Assembly (NCBI GenBank): GCA_947258635.1
Contig: CAMYJM010000040.1
Location: 1-19,186 of the forward strand
DNA length: 19,186 bases
Reading direction: 5' to 3'
Source: an uncultured Acidimicrobiaceae bacterium
GTDB taxonomy: Bacteria > Actinomycetota > Acidimicrobiia > Spongiisociales > UBA5794
The translations under genes were made by a program, and so were the position numbers. This document shows positions 1-7,507 of the stretch, piece after piece. The notes under the pieces are model-generated. The model was not told where the DNA came from and did not search any database. It saw only the letters and a list, made by a program, of their open reading frames with translations. Positions within the stretch are counted from its first letter, which is position 1, and each line of letters opens with the position of its first letter.

Positions 1-162
1 GTCGCGGACCTGACCGGCCCGCTCCCGACAGGTCAGTCAGCCGAAGTGCCGCAGAAACAGCAGCACGGCCGGCCGCTCCTGCCACAGATCGCCCAGCCGG
101 TGAGGCTCACCGTCGGAATCGATCAAAGTGGTGTCGGCGAGCTTCGCCACATCGAATGCCAT
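1..162 (-). CDS. Peroxiredoxin-like (AhpC/TSA, PRXL2/SelU-type) protein, 3' part outside window, in-frame TGA at redox Cys
   Basis: Seen: from the ATG at 162-160 the minus strand encodes a thioredoxin-fold start (MAFDVAKLADTTLID, then GDLWQERPAVLLFLRHFG), then TGA at 39-37, then LTCRERAGQVRD in the same frame to the window edge. Known: AhpC/TSA 'FLRHFGCxxCRE' proteins (the PRXL2/SelU group) have a CxxC redox site at this point. The TGA sits exactly at the first Cys (residue 42) and the second Cys is kept (residue 45), giving UxxC if read as selenocysteine. Inferred role: cytosolic thiol or selenol peroxidase/reductase. An in-frame TAG just upstream makes this ATG the first possible start. TGA is a normal stop in neighbouring genes, so general recoding is unlikely. 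Alternatives are a nonsense mutation or a base-calling error (TGC to TGA). Confidence 0.68.
10..36 (-). promoter_or_regulatory. SECIS-like stem-loop directly after the TGA
   Basis: Reading on the minus strand, the bases right after the TGA form CTGACCTGTC, loop GGGAGCG, GGCCGGTCAG. This is a 10-position stem with one mismatch and one G-U pair, and a G-rich 7-base loop. Bacterial SECIS elements are hairpins within the coding sequence just downstream of UGA, with a G early in the apical loop. The loop here begins 11 bases after the UGA, somewhat closer than in typical models, so this is a candidate rather than a clear match. Confidence 0.42.
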
Positions 163-291
163 GAGGGACGCAGGCTAGCCACCAACCGCGGCTGTCCGGC
201 TTCTGTCGGTTGGCGATCGCGTCCGATGGCAAACCATGTCGGCGAGCGAACGCCGCGACCAGAGCCGAGACAATAAATCATCAGGCCTTTC

Positions 292-320
292 TTGCCTACC
301 TATCGATCGATAGGTAGTAT
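292..320 (+). promoter_or_regulatory. Promoter with overlapping 22-bp palindromic operator upstream of the amidinotransferase
   Basis: A perfect 22-bp palindrome occupies 296-317 (arm CTACCTATCGA followed by its exact complement). It lies between a -35-like TTGCCT (292-297) and a -10-like TAGTAT (315-320) with a 17-bp spacer, so a bound protein would block polymerase. The same core recurs at 3061-3080 before the transporter operon. The regulator is not encoded in the window and its family cannot be assigned from the site alone. Confidence 0.75.
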
Positions 321-370
321 GGCAACGGCCGTTCGAAGACCGATATCAACGACTCAGAAGAGGAGACGTC

Positions 371-1504
371 GTGGCAACAATCGTCAACTCGTGGAATGAG
401 TGGGATCCGCTCAAGCACGTCATAGTCGGTCGCGCCGACGGCACCATGGTGCAGGCGCCCGAGCCGGCAGTCGTGCGGGACTGGCCCGAGTACGGCTTCC
501 CCCTCGGCACCTACGGTCGCCTCCCCCAGGAGATGGAGGATGCCGCCAACGAGCAGCTGGACAATTTCGCCGCCCTGCTCGAGAGCCACGGAGTCACCGT
601 CGACCGCCCCGACGTTCTCGACTTCAGCCAGGCGGTATCCACCCCCGACTGGAAGCAGGACTCCATGTTCGGAGTGATGCCGCCGCGCGACGTGCTGCTC
701 ACCGTCGGCAACGAGATCATCGAGGCCACCATGTCGGCCCGCAGCCGCTGGTTCGAATACCTCGCCTACCGCCCGCTACTGCAGCGGTACTTCAAGGAGG
801 ATCCCCATTTCCGCTGGGAAGCCGCCCCCAAGCCGCGGCTCAGCGACAAGTCCTACGTCGAGGGCATCGAGTTCTGGGAATGGGCCGAGTCGTTCTCCGA
901 CGAGGAGCAGATCGAGAAGTTCACCAAGAACAAGCAGTGGAATCTCACCGAAGAGGAGCCGCTCTTCGATGCCGCCGACGTCGGCCGGTTCGGCAAGGAC
1001 CTCTTCGTCCAACGCTCCACGACCACCAACGGAGCGGGCATCGACTGGCTCCGCCGCCACTTCCCCGACCATCGGGTTCATGAGGTGCTGTTCTATGAGG
1101 GCCACCCAATGCACATCGATGCCACCTTCATCCCGCTGCGGCCAGGGCTGGCGCTGAGCAACCGGCAGCGGGTTCCGCTGACCGAGGAGATGAAGGACCT
1201 CTTTGCCCTAAACGACTGGGAGATCGTCCCGTGCGCCGAGCCCGCCCTCGACAAGAAGCCGCCGCTCTGCTTCTGCAGCGTCTGGCTCTCGATGAACACG
1301 CTGCTCCTCGACGACCACACGATCTTCGTCGAGGAACAGGAAGTTGCGCAGCAGGAACAGTTCTCGCAGCTCGGATTCGAGGTCATCCCGGTGCCCTTCT
1401 GGGCCGTCGGCCCATTCGGCGGAGGACTGCACTGTGCCACCGCAGATGTGTACCGCGAGGGAACGATGCAGGACTACTTCCCCAAGCAGATACCGGGCTA
1501 TTAG
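371..1504 (+). CDS. Glycine amidinotransferase-like (AGAT family) enzyme
   Basis: A 377-residue protein of the arginine:glycine amidinotransferase family, which moves an amidino group from arginine to an amine acceptor through a Cys-amidino intermediate. The catalytic triad is visible: Asp210 in FGKDLFVQRSTTTN, His248 in HIDATF and Cys355 in GGGLHCATADV, with spacing close to that of known AGATs. The N-terminal NSWNEWDPLKHVIVGR is also typical. The start is GTG at 371, five bases after AGGAG. It is the first gene of an operon with the P-loop gene at 1557 and is preceded by a promoter/operator palindrome. The acceptor (glycine or another amine) cannot be told; relatives serve creatine, streptomycin and cylindrospermopsin pathways. 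Length and motifs are complete. It is probably cytosolic, as no signal peptide is seen. Confidence 0.9.
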   Translation: MATIVNSWNEWDPLKHVIVGRADGTMVQAPEPAVVRDWPEYGFPLGTYGRLPQEMEDAANEQLDNFAALLESHGVTVDRPDVLDFSQAVSTPDWKQDSMFGVMPPRDVLLTVGNEIIEATMSARSRWFEYLAYRPLLQRYFKEDPHFRWEAAPKPRLSDKSYVEGIEFWEWAESFSDEEQIEKFTKNKQWNLTEEEPLFDAADVGRFGKDLFVQRSTTTNGAGIDWLRRHFPDHRVHEVLFYEGHPMHIDATFIPLRPGLALSNRQRVPLTEEMKDLFALNDWEIVPCAEPALDKKPPLCFCSVWLSMNTLLLDDHTIFVEEQEVAQQEQFSQLGFEVIPVPFWAVGPFGGGLHCATADVYREGTMQDYFPKQIPGY

Positions 1505-1556
1505 ACCCGGCCGAGAAACCGCACAGAACGAGATCGAAACAACAACGGAGACCCAG

Positions 1557-2897
1557 ATGGCAAAGCGCAAGGTAATCATCATCGGAGCCGCCGGACGCGA
1601 CTTCCACAACTTCAACACCCGCTACCGCGAGGATGAGAGCGTTGAGGTGGTGGCGTTCACGGCCGAGCAGATCCCCGGCATCGAGGATCGCACCTACCCG
1701 GCCGAGCTGGCGGGACCGCTCTACCCGGACGGCATCCCGATCTATGCGGAAGAAGAGCTGCCGCGCCTCATCGCCGAGCTGGGCGCCGACGAGTGCGCCT
1801 TCTCCTACAGCGACATCTCGTACCAGCACGTCATGGGGGTCTCGGCGATCGTCCAGGCCGCCGGCGCTTCCTTCACGCTATTGGGCCCCGCCGATACCCA
1901 GATCAAGAGCACCAAGCCGGTGGTCTCGGTCTGCGCGGTACGCACCGGAGCCGGCAAGTCGCAGACCTCGCGGGCAGTCGTCGAGAAGCTGATGGCCAAG
2001 GGGCTCAAAGTCGTCGCTATCCGCCATCCGATGCCCTACGGCGACCTGGCCGCCCAGAGGGTGCAGCGCTTCGCCGAGATCGCCGATCTCGAAAAGCACG
2101 ATTGCACCATCGAGGAGATGGAGGAGTACGAGCCGCACATCGTGCGCGGCAATGTGATCTACGCCGGCGTCGACTATGAGGCGATCATCCGGGCTGCCGA
2201 GGAAGATCCCGACGGCTGTGACGCCATCGTGTGGGACGGTGGCAACAACGACTTCTCGTTCTACAACGCCGACCTCGCCATCACCGTTGTCGACCCGCAT
2301 CGTCCCGGCCATGAGTTGGGCTACTACCCGGGCGAGGTGAATCTCCGCACCGCCGACGTCGTAGTGATCAACAAGATCGACTCGGCCGACCTCGAGGGGA
2401 TCGAGACCGTCCGAGCCAACATCGCCAAGACCAACCCCACGGCCAAGGTGGTGGACGCGGCTTCCACGCTCCGCCTCGAGGATCCCTCGGTTGTCGACGG
2501 CAAGCGGGTTCTGGCGGTCGAAGATGGGCCCACCCTCACCCACGGCGGTATGAAGATCGGGGCCGGAGTCGTCGCCGCCGCCAAGTACGGCGCCACCGAG
2601 TTCGTCGACCCCCGGCCCTATCTGGTCGGCAAGTTGCAGGAAACCTTCGAGATCTACCCGGACATCGGGACGATCCTCCCGGCCATGGGGTACGGCGAGG
2701 AGCAGCTCAAGGACCTCGAGGCAACGATCAACGCCACCGATTGCGACGCCGTCGTCATCGGAACTCCAATCGACCTGGCCCGGATCGTCAAGATCGACAA
2801 GCCCAGCACCCGGGTCTTCTACGACCTCCAGGAGATCGGCCAGCCCGACCTCGACGGGATCCTCGCCGAGTTCGTGGACAAGCACGCCCTCGGCTGA
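1557..2897 (+). CDS. Cyclic 2,3-diphosphoglycerate synthase-family P-loop protein
   Basis: A 446-residue protein starting at ATG 1557, with GGAG six bases upstream. It opens with a Rossmann-like strand and turn (VIIIGAAGRDFHNFN, residues 6-20). A P-loop follows (AVRTGAGKSQ, about 127-136) and a GTPase-like NKID motif at 272-275. This order fits the cyclic 2,3-diphosphoglycerate synthetase family, which in methanogens cyclises 2,3-diphosphoglycerate with ATP. Bacterial members are common but their reaction is largely unproven. It lies 52 bases after the amidinotransferase, in the same operon and under the same operator, which suggests an ATP- or GTP-dependent step on the same metabolite. A longer frame reaching back to 1344 only overlaps the upstream gene and lacks a ribosome site, so I reject that start. 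Confidence 0.85.
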   Translation: MAKRKVIIIGAAGRDFHNFNTRYREDESVEVVAFTAEQIPGIEDRTYPAELAGPLYPDGIPIYAEEELPRLIAELGADECAFSYSDISYQHVMGVSAIVQAAGASFTLLGPADTQIKSTKPVVSVCAVRTGAGKSQTSRAVVEKLMAKGLKVVAIRHPMPYGDLAAQRVQRFAEIADLEKHDCTIEEMEEYEPHIVRGNVIYAGVDYEAIIRAAEEDPDGCDAIVWDGGNNDFSFYNADLAITVVDPHRPGHELGYYPGEVNLRTADVVVINKIDSADLEGIETVRANIAKTNPTAKVVDAASTLRLEDPSVVDGKRVLAVEDGPTLTHGGMKIGAGVVAAAKYGATEFVDPRPYLVGKLQETFEIYPDIGTILPAMGYGEEQLKDLEATINATDCDAVVIGTPIDLARIVKIDKPSTRVFYDLQEIGQPDLDGILAEFVDKHALG

Positions 2898-2926
2898 GGC
2901 GGACCGGAACCCCGACAGGCGTATCT

Positions 2927-2960
2927 CCGGGGTGATCGGTGTCGTTACCGACCACCCCGG
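2927..2960 (+). terminator. Hairpin terminator after the amidinotransferase operon
   Basis: An 8-bp stem CCGGGGTG/CACCCCGG (2927-2934 and 2953-2960) encloses a second paired block TCGGT/ACCGA with one A-C mismatch between them and a GTCGTT loop. It lies 29 bases after the stop codon. No long T run follows, as is usual for high-GC hosts. Confidence 0.6.
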
Positions 2961-3060
2961 CGCTTTCGGCTCTGGCCCGGTGCGATCTCCTGCTGGTCCA
3001 CCAAGCGCTCCTTCGCCAGACTGTCGATAATCGGCAAGACGAGATGCCGAGTGTTATCCT

Positions 3061-3080
3061 AGCCTATCGATCGCTAGGCT
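3061..3080 (+). promoter_or_regulatory. Second copy of the operator palindrome, upstream of the transport operon
   Basis: AGCCTATCGATCGCTAGGCT is a 20-bp palindrome with one mismatched pair. Its 16-base core differs from the 296-317 operator at one base. A -10-like TAGGCT (3075-3080) overlaps its right arm. It lies 45 bases before the binding-protein ATG. Shared sites before two adjacent operons suggest co-regulation. Confidence 0.65.
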
Positions 3081-3125
3081 GATGAATAGCGGACGTGAAG
3101 GACTCGACAAGCTGGAGGTCCGGCA

Positions 3126-4727
3126 ATGAAACTCACGAGGGCAATCGCACTCGTCGCGGCGCTGGCGTTGGTTGCCGCGGCATGTGGCGATAGCGGCACC
3201 ACAACAACGACGACACAACCATCGGGAACTTAAACAACCGCCCCGGCCACGACGCAGCCATCAGGCACCGAGACAACATCGGCGTCGCCAACGACAGCGC
3301 CCGCCGCAAGCGGCGGCACCCTGAATGTGAGCCGGTTCGAATCGTTCGACGGATGGGTGCTCGACTCGGCGGCAGCGTACGTCAGCTACAACACCCACCA
3401 GGCCGTGATCGAGCCGCTGCTCCGCTTCGCCGCAGATGGCGAGAGCATCGAGCCCGGGCTCGCCGAGACCTGGGTCTACGACCCCGAAGTGCCGTCGATC
3501 ACGTTTACCCTGTGGGAAGGTGCTGCCTTCAGCAACGGCGACCCGGTCACCGCTGAAGACGTCGAGTTCTCCCTCGGTGTGTGGAACGAGGGCGTCAACT
3601 TCGCCGGCTCCTGGGATTCCATCGTCAGCGTGACCGGCGAAGGCCGCGAGATCGTCGTGGAACTCGCCTACGCCGACAACACGATCCTGCCGGTGCTCGC
3701 CTCGTCGATCTCGGGCATCCATCCCAAGGACTTCGCCGGGATGACCGCCGACGAGTACTACAACAACCCGATCGGCGCCGGAGCCTTCACCGTCGACGAG
3801 TGGTCGATCGGCGGGCGCATCGTCCTCGAGAAGAACCCGAACTACCACCGCGAGGGCCGTCCCTACGTCGACGAAGTGGTTCTGGAGGTCATCACGGACC
3901 TGGCCGAGAACCAGATCCTGTTCGAGGCCGGCGACATCCAGATCATCGAGTACATCGCACCGACGGTGACCTCGCAGTACGACCCGGTCGACATCTACGT
4001 CGCCCCGATCCACTCGCTCGAGCACCTGGCGATGAACGTGCTGCGCCCACCGTTCGACGATCAGAACCTGCGCAAAGCGGTGGCCTACGCGGTCGACTAC
4101 GACGCCGTCTCGGCCGGCCTCGGCGGACACTACGGTCCTCCCAGCGGGGTGTTGTCCCCCAACATCTGGAACTGGGCCCCACCGACCGAGCCGTACTTCC
4201 GGCGTGATCTGGACATGGCTCGGGACTTCCTGGCGCAGTCGGCGTATCCCGACGGCGTCGAGGCGGAGTTGATCTTCGACTCCGGCAACGCCGGTGACGT
4301 GCTGATCGCTCAGGTGCTTCAGGCCAACCTGGCCGAGATCGGCATCACCGTCACCCTGGGCCCGCTGGAGACCGGGGCCTTTCTGGACCGGGCATTCACC
4401 GTCGATGCCGACATGACGATCTGGAACTACGGTGCAATCTCGCCCACCATCTCCGACCCGTTCATTTGGATCGCCGCCACCGAATGGCTGTTCTCCGGAT
4501 GGGAAACTGACACCCTCTGGGGCCTGTACTTCGTCTTTGCGGAGGCCACGACCGACGAAGAGATGCAGGCGCTCTCCACCGAGGTCCAGGATCTTTCGTT
4601 CACCGAGGCGCATGCCATCGGCATTGCCGAGGGCTCCTACACCCATGCAGTGAGCCAGGACCTGACCGGGTTCGAGTCGGCACCGTGGGGCCTCTACTAC
4701 TCCGACACGATCGCCCTCGGCGGCTAG
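3126..4727 (+). CDS. ABC transporter solute-binding lipoprotein (SBP_bac_5, Dpp/Opp type) with in-frame TAA in its linker
   Basis: The gene starts at ATG 3126, seven bases after GGAGG, with a lipoprotein signal (MKLTRAIALVAALALVAAAC, Cys20) and a Thr-rich linker. Codon 36 is TAA (3231-3233). The same frame then continues through a repeat of the linker (TTQPSGT occurs before and after the stop) into a full extracytoplasmic peptide/nickel-type binding domain (TLNVSRF... to the TAG at 4727). With the stop read through it would be 533 residues, normal for the family. A translation restarting at GTG 3327 would lack signal and lipid anchor and so would not reach the membrane. The cause could be a base error, a recent nonsense mutation, or recoding. 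It is the first gene of the transport operon and would deliver the substrate to the permeases. Confidence 0.85.
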
Positions 4728-4738
4728 CAAAACCGACC

Positions 4739-4770
4739 GTTGGGGCACCGGGGCAACCCGGTGCCCCAAC
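4739..4770 (+). terminator. Intercistronic hairpin between binding protein and permease
   Basis: A perfect 14-bp stem (4739-4752 with 4757-4770, arm GTTGGGGCACCGGG) is capped by a GCAA tetraloop of the stable GNRA class. It starts 11 bases after the binding-protein stop and 24 bases before the permease start, without a T run. This placement is typical of hairpins that protect the binding-protein mRNA or partly terminate, so that the binding protein is made in excess over the permeases. Confidence 0.7.
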
Positions 4771-4794
4771 CCCTGATGAGAGGGGAACGACGAG

Positions 4795-5649
4795 GTGGGT
4801 CGCTTCGGCTTCGTCGCCAAACGACTGCTGCAGGTCATTCCGATGCTGTTCGGCATTGTGTTGGTGGTCTTCATGGTGCTCCAAGTCACCCCCGGCGACC
4901 CGGCCCGCCAGATCGCCGGTCTCCGCGCCTCCGAGGAGGATCTCGAAGAGGTTCGCGAGAGCCTCGGCCTGAACGACTCGGTTCTCGAGCAGTACGGCCG
5001 CTACGTCGGCAACGTTGTGCAAGGTGATCTCGGCTTCTCCTACAAGTCCCGCAAGCCGGTGGCGTCGATCATCGGCGACCGCATCGGGGTCACGATCTGG
5101 CTGATGGGCGCCGGGCTCCTTCTCGTCGTGCTGATCAGCGTTCCATTGGGGGTGATCTCGGCCTTACGCAAGGACCGGCCGATCGATCACATCATTCGCG
5201 GCCTGGGCTTGGTCGGGATGAGCATGCCGGCGTTCTGGACGGGCGTCATACTGCTATTGCTGGTGGCCAACACCACAGGCTGGTTCCCATCCGGTGGCTT
5301 TGGCGAGACGTTCGGAGAGAAGGCTCACCACATCTTCCTGCCGGCACTGACCCTGGCAATTGCCTCCTCCCCCTTCATCATCCGCGGCCTGCGGGCCGAG
5401 ATGATCTCGGTGCTCGAATCGGACTACATCTCAACCGGCCGATCCATCGGCGTCGCCGGCAGCCGCCTCGTGCGCCGCTTCGTGCTGCGCAACGCGGCGG
5501 GGCCCGGCATCACGCTGATCGCGATCGAGGCCGGATTCCTGCTCTTCGGCGCAGTGGTGATCGAGACCACCTTTGCGCTCCCGGGCCTGGGCCAGGGCCT
5601 GGTGATCGCGGCGCGCGGTCGTGATTTGCCGTCGGTGCAGGGCAAATGA
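4795..5649 (+). CDS. Dpp/Opp-type ABC permease, first subunit (DppB-like), missing its last transmembrane helix
   Basis: An inner-membrane permease of 284 residues from GTG 4795, after an AG-rich ribosome site (GAGAGGGG). It shows TM1 (LLQVIPMLFGIVLVVFMVLQV), the family TPGDPARQ loop and four more hydrophobic segments. The coupling (EAA) loop is DYISTGRSIGVAGSRLVRRFVLRNA-like. It ends at RGRDLPSVQGK. In family members the VQG is followed by a sixth helix and a short tail of about 30 residues, which is absent here. The stop overlaps the next gene's start as ATGA. Either a deletion removed the 3' end and left the junction in register with the next start, or the assembly lost about 90 bases. Confidence 0.88.
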   Translation: MGRFGFVAKRLLQVIPMLFGIVLVVFMVLQVTPGDPARQIAGLRASEEDLEEVRESLGLNDSVLEQYGRYVGNVVQGDLGFSYKSRKPVASIIGDRIGVTIWLMGAGLLLVVLISVPLGVISALRKDRPIDHIIRGLGLVGMSMPAFWTGVILLLLVANTTGWFPSGGFGETFGEKAHHIFLPALTLAIASSPFIIRGLRAEMISVLESDYISTGRSIGVAGSRLVRRFVLRNAAGPGITLIAIEAGFLLFGAVVIETTFALPGLGQGLVIAARGRDLPSVQGK

Positions 5650-6530
5650 CCACACCCCCCTCCGCCGCGTACGAAGGAGTCCCCCCTACGATCGAGCCAC
5701 TCGAGGTCCCGATCGGGGAACGCGGTCTCTGGAGGCGGATGCCGAAGAAGGTGTGGGTCGGCGTCGGCATCGTCGCCACCTACGTCCTGGTTGCACTGCT
5801 GGCGCCGGTCATTGCACCGTACGATCCGCTGATGATCGACCCGGCCAACAGCCTCGCCTCCCCGAGCGCCGATCACCTGCTGGGGACCGATCAACTGGGG
5901 CGCGACATCTTCTCGAGACTGCTGTACGCGGCCCGGGTCGATCTCCCGATCGGGTTCCTGGGAGCGTTCCTGCCGGCCATCGCCGGCACCATCCTTGGTG
6001 CCCTGGCAGGCTTCTACGGTCGGTGGGTGGACACCGTCATCATGCGGACCGCCGACGTAGTGCAGGCCTTCCCCGCCTACATCCTGGTGATCGTCCTGGT
6101 CTTCGCGCTGGGCCAGGGCGCCCGCTCGATAATCATCGCCTTCACCGTTCTTGCCTGGGTCGTCTACGCCAGGATCATCCGCGGCGAGGTGTTGCGGGTC
6201 CGCGATCTCGACTACGTCCACGCCGCCCGCGTCGCCGGCCTGCGCAACCTGCGGATCCTGCGAGTGCATGTGTTCCCGAACGTCATCAGCCAGACGATCG
6301 TCTACCTCCCCAGCGACATCGTCTTCGCCACCCTGGCGCTGGCGTCGTTCTCCTTCCTGGGTCTCGGCATCCCGCCGCCGACGGCAGAGTGGGGGGCGAT
6401 GATCGCCGACGGGCAGCCATTCATCACGACCAACTGGTGGTTCGCCACCGTTCCCGGTCTCGCCATCGTCGGACTGGGTCTGGGGCTGTCGCTCATCGCT
6501 GAAGGCTTCGAAGAGGCGCTGCGAGGATGA
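5646..6530 (+). CDS. Dpp/Opp-type ABC permease, second subunit (DppC-like)
   Basis: A 294-residue inner-membrane permease. The N-terminal cytoplasmic tail is followed by TM1 (GVGIVATYVLVALLAPVIAPYDP), the family motif HLLGTDQLGRDIFSRLLYAARV, further helices, and an EAA loop (DYVHAARVAGLRNLRILRVHVFPN). The conserved SFLGLGIPPPTAEWGAMIADG follows, then a final helix (GLAIVGLGLGLSLIAEG). It is complete. Its ATG overlaps the upstream stop by four bases and its stop overlaps the next start (ATGA), so translation is coupled. It pairs with the DppB-like subunit to form the channel. Confidence 0.93.
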   Translation: MTTPPSAAYEGVPPTIEPLEVPIGERGLWRRMPKKVWVGVGIVATYVLVALLAPVIAPYDPLMIDPANSLASPSADHLLGTDQLGRDIFSRLLYAARVDLPIGFLGAFLPAIAGTILGALAGFYGRWVDTVIMRTADVVQAFPAYILVIVLVFALGQGARSIIIAFTVLAWVVYARIIRGEVLRVRDLDYVHAARVAGLRNLRILRVHVFPNVISQTIVYLPSDIVFATLALASFSFLGLGIPPPTAEWGAMIADGQPFITTNWWFATVPGLAIVGLGLGLSLIAEGFEEALRG

Positions 6531-7507
6531 GCGGCAACCTGCTCGAAGTCACCGATCTCCGGGTCACCTTTGACGTGCACGGGCGCCAGGTCACCCCGGT
6601 CGACGGTGTCTCGCTCACCCTCGAGCGCGGCGTGGCACTTGGGATCGCCGGCGAGTCGGGATCCGGTAAGAGCCTGAGCCTGAAGTCGATCATCGGGTTG
6701 CTTCCGCCCAATGCCACGGTCGGGGGCGAACTACGCTTCGCGCTGGACCGGGAAGCCCCGATTCCATACGCCCCGGCCGACGTGCACGGGCACGGGATCT
6801 CGATCATCTTCCAGGAGCCGATGACCGCCCTCAATCCGACGATGCGGGTGGGCGACCTCATCGCCGAAGGGCCCAAGCTCCACAAAGGCATGGGCAAGAA
6901 GGAAGCCGAGGAGCGGGCGATCGAGCTGATGCGCCTCGTCGGGATCCCGACTCCGGAGCGGCGGGCCCGTATGTGGCCCCACCAGCTATCAGGCGGGCTC
7001 CGCCAGCGGGTGATGATCGCCACCGCGCTGTCGGTGGAACCGCAGTTGCTGCTCTGCGACGAGCCCACCACGGCGCTCGATGTGTCGATCCAGGATCAGA
7101 TCCTCGGGCTACTCCAGGAGCTGCGCACCCGCCTCAACATGGCGATCATCTTCGTCAGCCACGACCTTGCCGTCCTCGGTGAGATCTGCGACCGGCTGGC
7201 GATCATGTACGCCGGGCGGATCGTCGAGACCGGTCCGGTCGATGAGGTGTTCGCCGACCCGCAGCACCCCTACACCGAGGCGCTGATGACCTCGGTGCCG
7301 TCGTTCGGGGCGACCACGGACAAGCTGATCGGCATCGAGGGCCGGCCGCCGGACCCGCGGGACTTCCCGCCGGGGTGCCGGTTCGCCCCGCGCTGCGATT
7401 ACGCCCAGGAGGACTGCACGTCGGCAGATCACCACTTGGCGGACGTCGCTCCGGGCCGTACCACCGCCTGTATCCATCCCGAACTCATCGAGGGGTTGGG
7501 GCAATGA
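6527..7507 (+). CDS. Oligopeptide/dipeptide-type ABC transporter ATP-binding protein (DppD-like)
   Basis: A 326-residue cytoplasmic ATPase. Walker A is GESGSGKS (42-49), the Q-loop IIFQEP, the ABC signature LSGGLRQR (154-161), Walker B LLLCDEP with Asp178 and Glu179, and the H-loop VSHD. The C-terminal Dpp/Opp extension has a Cys cluster (GCRFAPRCDYAQEDC and TACIHPE), which in an Opp-type ATPase of known structure holds an iron-sulfur cluster. It overlaps its neighbours on both sides by four bases. It powers the permease pair with the ATPase at 7504. Confidence 0.95.
   Translation: MSGNLLEVTDLRVTFDVHGRQVTPVDGVSLTLERGVALGIAGESGSGKSLSLKSIIGLLPPNATVGGELRFALDREAPIPYAPADVHGHGISIIFQEPMTALNPTMRVGDLIAEGPKLHKGMGKKEAEERAIELMRLVGIPTPERRARMWPHQLSGGLRQRVMIATALSVEPQLLLCDEPTTALDVSIQDQILGLLQELRTRLNMAIIFVSHDLAVLGEICDRLAIMYAGRIVETGPVDEVFADPQHPYTEALMTSVPSFGATTDKLIGIEGRPPDPRDFPPGCRFAPRCDYAQEDCTSADHHLADVAPGRTTACIHPELIEGLGQ

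Noticed and set aside
37..39. Genome-wide TGA reassignment as an explanation of the in-frame TGA
   Set aside because: TGA ends several intact genes here (for example at 2897, 6530 and 9979).
1344..1556. N-terminal extension of the cDPG-synthase-like gene
   Set aside because: It overlaps the amidinotransferase in another frame, is Arg/Ser-rich, and a good ribosome site precedes ATG 1557.
1878..2885. 335-codon minus-strand frame opposite the P-loop gene
   Set aside because: Antisense shadow with no motifs; the plus-strand gene has a P-loop and NKxD.
3261..4889. Long open frame of 542 codons on the minus strand opposite the binding protein
   Set aside because: It is an antisense shadow caused by GC-rich third positions; the plus strand encodes an obvious binding protein.
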